A stretch of DNA of 64,000 nt from the NCBI GenBank assembly GCA_028288165.1, contig JAQBOG010000020.1, forward strand, positions 1-64,000, read 5' to 3'. How positions within the stretch are numbered: the stretch's first letter is position 1; each line of letters opens with the position of its first letter. Of this stretch, positions 61,901-64,000 are shown one piece after another. Below the pieces are notes generated by a model. That model made no database searches, was not told the origin of the DNA, and saw nothing but the letters and a program-made list of their open reading frames with translations. This stretch comes from Sphingobacteriales bacterium. GTDB lineage: Bacteria > Bacteroidota > Bacteroidia > Sphingobacteriales > Sphingobacteriaceae. Position numbers and translations under genes: made by a program.

Positions 61901-64000
61901 CAGCAGTATTCAGCTCCGCAAAATGCAGGCGTAGGGTATAAAGGGAATTGGGGATCAGCCCAGTGAAAAAATACGGTGTGGAAGAGGTAATCCCATTGCG
62001 TTGGCTCTGGTAAACCGCTTCCGGCGCCGGGTTACTAACGGCGCTCATATTAATAGCCGTTGTAGCTTTGGTAGCCCAAGTCCAGCTCCAGCTGTTCGGA
62101 TCGCGTCTGAAGTTACCATAGCTATTGGATATATCCCCTACATTATAAGCGAGGGCTGTCGTGGTCACATGGATCACCGAGCTTGCAGTCCTCCTGCTAT
62201 CCTCGGTAGTCACGGTAACAACCGCATTGCCCAGACCAATGGCACTGATCAGACCGCTGGCATTTACTTTTACAATAGTGGTATCGGATGAACTCCAGCT
62301 TACATTTTTGTTTTTTGCATCAGCTGGCAGCACAGTAGCCACCAGGTTGGTCGATCCACCTAAGCCGATATAAACGTCGCTATCGAGGGTAACACCTGTG
62401 ACATGAATGATCGGTGTAACGGTAATTGTACTGCTGGCGGTCAGTCCACCATCCTGGGTGGTAACCGTGACAGTGGCAGTACCTACTCCCCTGCCTTTAA
62501 CGAGGCCATTGGCATCTACACTTACAATGGATATATCCGACGAACTCCAGCTGATGGTATTATTATTGGGATAAACCGGGGACAAGGTTGCTTTTAGCTT
62601 CAGAGAATCATTGAGGATGACGGAACTGCTTGCCGGCGTAATGGTAACACCGGTAACCGGTCCTCCCACAGGTACACCAACAAAAATACCATTGCCATTG
62701 ATTCCCAGAAACACCCTGCCTTGGATATCCGCGGCCATATTCAATACAATCCCCGGTACATTTTCCGTAACGGTGGTCCAGTTATTTCCGTTATCATCCG
62801 AGCGGAATACACCGTATGAGGTTCCATTTACCGGGCTGGGACCGCTGGTTATGTAGACTACAGGTGGCGAGGAGGTTGAAGTATCCGCTTTACCGACTGC
62901 TACCCATTTGGGACTTCCCACTACACTGGCATTGATCCTGGTAAATGTTTTGGCGGTATCTACAGAATGATATAAACCATTTTCATGGGAAAACCATACG
63001 TCTCCTGAAATACCCGGAGTTGTTGCAATACAGGCAAAAGAAGCATTACCCTGATCATTTGGCAGGTTGTTAGCCTTGGCAGAAAAAGTACGTCCGGTAT
63101 CATAACTTACATACATTACCCCCTTGGCATAGATATAGAAAATATTTCCGCTTACTTTATCCGCGGATACAGGTGTCTGGCCCGGATAAATGGAATAGAT
63201 ACTCCCTGTTTTCAGCACATCTTTTGGTACACCGCTGCTAGCTGTCCAGGAATTCCCCTTATCAGAACTTGTATAGGTGAAGCCACCCTGTGATACCCAT
63301 ACGATAGTACTGCTGGTAGCTGATACTGCTACCCGGCCGCGTACAGCTCCTGGCGGCAAAGTGGCATATGAACGATAACTGAGGCCGCCATCTTCTGAAT
63401 AACCGCCTTTGGCCGATCCGTTCCATCCGTCACTACCCACGCGGGCAATAAAATTCGGATTGGTATACTGGACAGCCACACCTGAAGTATTGATACCGGA
63501 GCTGGTAGAAAAAAAAGAAGCCATTCCTTTCTGAGGAGGATCGATCAGGGATTGGTGATCGAAGCCCCCGACATCACCGGTGGTAGACAACAATACATTA
63601 CGTCCTGAAGGCGGGCATACCAATTGGCCGGTAGCAATAACCTCTTCCAGCCCGGCATCACGCAGCTTCCAGTTGACGGTAGCGGCCCACACATCCGTGG
63701 TCTGTGCCACATCCGTCATATCAGAAAACCAGGCATGGCCGGCATTGAAGGGATCGAAGCAAAACATATCGATATCATGACCTGCATTTCCCGCCGATAC
63801 ACTTCCTCCCAATGAATGTGGCGCTTCAGTATTATCACGGGTCACATTCATGGCAGTCCATCCACCAGCGGCACCACCTGTTGTGGTACGGTACAACTTA
63901 TCATTATTCCAGGAGCCTTCTGTAGCCGTAAGAACTTCATTGCTATTAATAGGATTCACCGCAATGGCCTTATACTTTTTGGTTGCGTCAGGCGATATGG
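58968..64000 (-). CDS. giant secreted beta-propeller / Ig-like protein with type 9 secretion tail (partial)
   Basis: At least 1677 codons; the frame remains open to the window edge, so the true start lies beyond 64000. Order from the N-terminal side: BNR/sortilin-type beta-propeller repeats (SYDTGRTFSAKANNLP, FRSDDNGNNWTTV, about 1-430), several Big_2 Ig-like repeats each with a (W)SSSD.xI..V..xGLV..G.GTA core (about 435-1000), a malectin-like domain near 600-760 (LHFAELNTAAVSGSKRFDV), a CBM-like domain, HYR-type repeats with KNFDCSNVG/KSTFDCSNIG, a PKD-like domain, and a C-terminal sorting domain (YPNPFKKQITIAFTIP ... GIYFIRLTT). Probably a secreted glycan-binding or glycan-degrading protein. 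Confidence 0.88.
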   Translation of the reverse strand, partial: ISPDATKKYKAIAVNPINSNEVLTATEGSWNNDKLYRTTTGGAAGGWTAMNVTRDNTEAPHSLGGSVSAGNAGHDIDMFCFDPFNAGHAWFSDMTDVAQTTDVWAATVNWKLRDAGLEEVIATGQLVCPPSGRNVLLSTTGDVGGFDHQSLIDPPQKGMASFFSTSSGINTSGVAVQYTNPNFIARVGSDGWNGSAKGGYSEDGGLSYRSYATLPPGAVRGRVAVSATSSTIVWVSQGGFTYTSSDKGNSWTASSGVPKDVLKTGSIYSIYPGQTPVSADKVSGNIFYIYAKGVMYVSYDTGRTFSAKANNLPNDQGNASFACIATTPGISGDVWFSHENGLYHSVDTAKTFTRINASVVGSPKWVAVGKADTSTSSPPVVYITSGPSPVNGTSYGVFRSDDNGNNWTTVTENVPGIVLNMAADIQGRVFLGINGNGIFVGVPVGGPVTGVTITPASSSVILNDSLKLKATLSPVYPNNNTISWSSSDISIVSVDANGLVKGRGVGTATVTVTTQDGGLTASSTITVTPIIHVTGVTLDSDVYIGLGGSTNLVATVLPADAKNKNVSWSSSDTTIVKVNASGLISAIGLGNAVVTVTTEDSRRTASSVIHVTTTALAYNVGDISNSYGNFRRDPNSWSWTWATKATTAINMSAVSNPAPEAVYQSQRNGITSSTPYFFTGLIPNSLYTLRLHFAELNTAAVSGSKRFDVIVNNTETVLKSFDIYAAAGGRFKAIVREFPVTASATGGVSVKFSIITGTSSINGMELVLKPLSGVALDRDSAFVGVGDTTRLTALMAPADVTNKGVSWKSSNPNVALVSANGLVRGMGPGTAIITITTNEGSKTDSAVITAANILATGVTIDSVTAIVGVNNTNKLTATVSPANATNKAVVWSSSDTTIVKVNGTGVITGLAPGTATITVTTQDGAKTASSIVTASNILLNSITLSKAAVSLGVDDTTTIRTKVLPSNASNPALTWSSSDTTIAKVNATGFITARSVGTATITATAVDDGQEASSLALKVVSAGSCGLLSNNGFESGFVNWAKASANASMITDSLPFVHSGMKAVIITAQSNSGLNYKPVIPINAGVEITFSAWAKIAGSPNPGNPSQLLMPWWTGIGIDYYDSAGVKINGESNQFQVYPVTAPAVVPSSYTKYSVTRVPPPNTASVGIWASKSGPGYFYLDDFCITVKDTQAPVVPTLATVTGECSASVSVPTTTDNIAGIITGTTTDPLTYSAQGTYLITWNFNDGNGNMVTATQNVIIKDTTAAIVLTKDITVELDSAGNASITEELINNGSFDACGIQSIVLSKKNFDCSNVGANAVILTVTDVNGNVASTNANVTVQDNIAPVALAKNIPVTLIDGSAIITASSIDDGSFDACGIQSLTINKSTFDCSNIGNNTVVLTVTDINGNVSTASAIVNVIGFTPAPVITVTKTDNTYTKLDNQTIAIGYGAQNVTLTATNNIAGTTSYAWSPSAGLSNATVANPVFTPTAAGSYTFIVTATNEFGCSANTSVTITVIDVRSGNNNDKVLVCTKDGTKTLSVSDNSVDTHLRNGDQLGSCGSSETAALSTTTLANGIQGADPKNISISLQKVALTAYPNPFKKQITIAFTIPSTQDKVALDVHSLLGNKIQKLFEGKANGGQTYTFEFDGTFLSPGIYFIRLTTPQSVENFKIIMTK

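Overview
The window looks like a low-GC Bacteroidetes chromosome of the Sphingobacteriaceae type (Pedobacter-like). The signs are TAnnTTTG-type promoters with poor ribosome binding sites, a fused E1 alpha/beta 2-oxoacid dehydrogenase, a DAHP synthase fused to a type II chorismate mutase, a type 9 secretion sorting tail, and IntDOT-like tyrosine integrases. The genus is inferred, not shown.

Layout. 1-8.4 kb is core chromosome: shikimate genes (end of DAHP synthase/chorismate mutase, aroA, aroC), a decayed HEPN-MNT toxin pair, a fused E1 dehydrogenase, a DUF1573 protein, an aminotransferase and the tmRNA gene ssrA. 8.43-48.68 kb is a genomic island of about 40 kb inserted at the 3' end of ssrA. 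The tmRNA tail (15-bp core TCCCTCCGGCTCCAC) is repeated at the far end, a tyrosine integrase sits just inside the left end, and GGTGAGCA-type arm repeats lie at both ends. A second, inactivated integrase directly beyond the right repeat marks an older element integrated in tandem. From 50.2 kb the sequence looks chromosomal again: a Nudix-type regulator, a ThuA/sugar dehydrogenase/cytochrome c fusion, a DUF3667 membrane protein, a damaged lactate utilisation operon (lutBC) scarred by phage/plasmid debris, and a giant secreted beta-propeller/Ig-like protein that runs off the window.

The island has four parts. (a) 10.3-23.3 kb: an array of one- to three-gene units (YwqG-like, C10 peptidase plus lipoprotein, Crp plus serine hydrolase, VOC protein, small ABC exporter, acyltransferase, immunity-like genes). 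They are separated by nine same-orientation copies of a 15-bp motif (ATCGTTTTTTGAGAC) and by attC-like imperfect palindromes. At one end lie a toxin-antitoxin pair and a serine recombinase. This integron-like organisation without a visible IntI is the most interesting signal. (b) 24-34 kb: a HigBA pair, two truncated insertion sequences, a four-gene cluster like sxtI/J/K of saxitoxin loci (carbamoyltransferase, SGNH protein, DUF5989, SxtJ) and a dead PAS kinase. (c) 34.6-38.6 kb: a mobilisation block (relaxase, MobC, small HTH proteins, possible oriT). (d) 38.7-47.9 kb: a probable defence block with a sacsin-like ATPase/DUF3883 protein paired with a HEPN-motif protein, an Mrr-like endonuclease and a frameshifted RloC-like zinc-hook ATPase.

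Many genes are broken (at least ten pseudogenes or remnants), as expected of an accessory region. Domain names come from reading motifs and from memory of the families; no database search was run.
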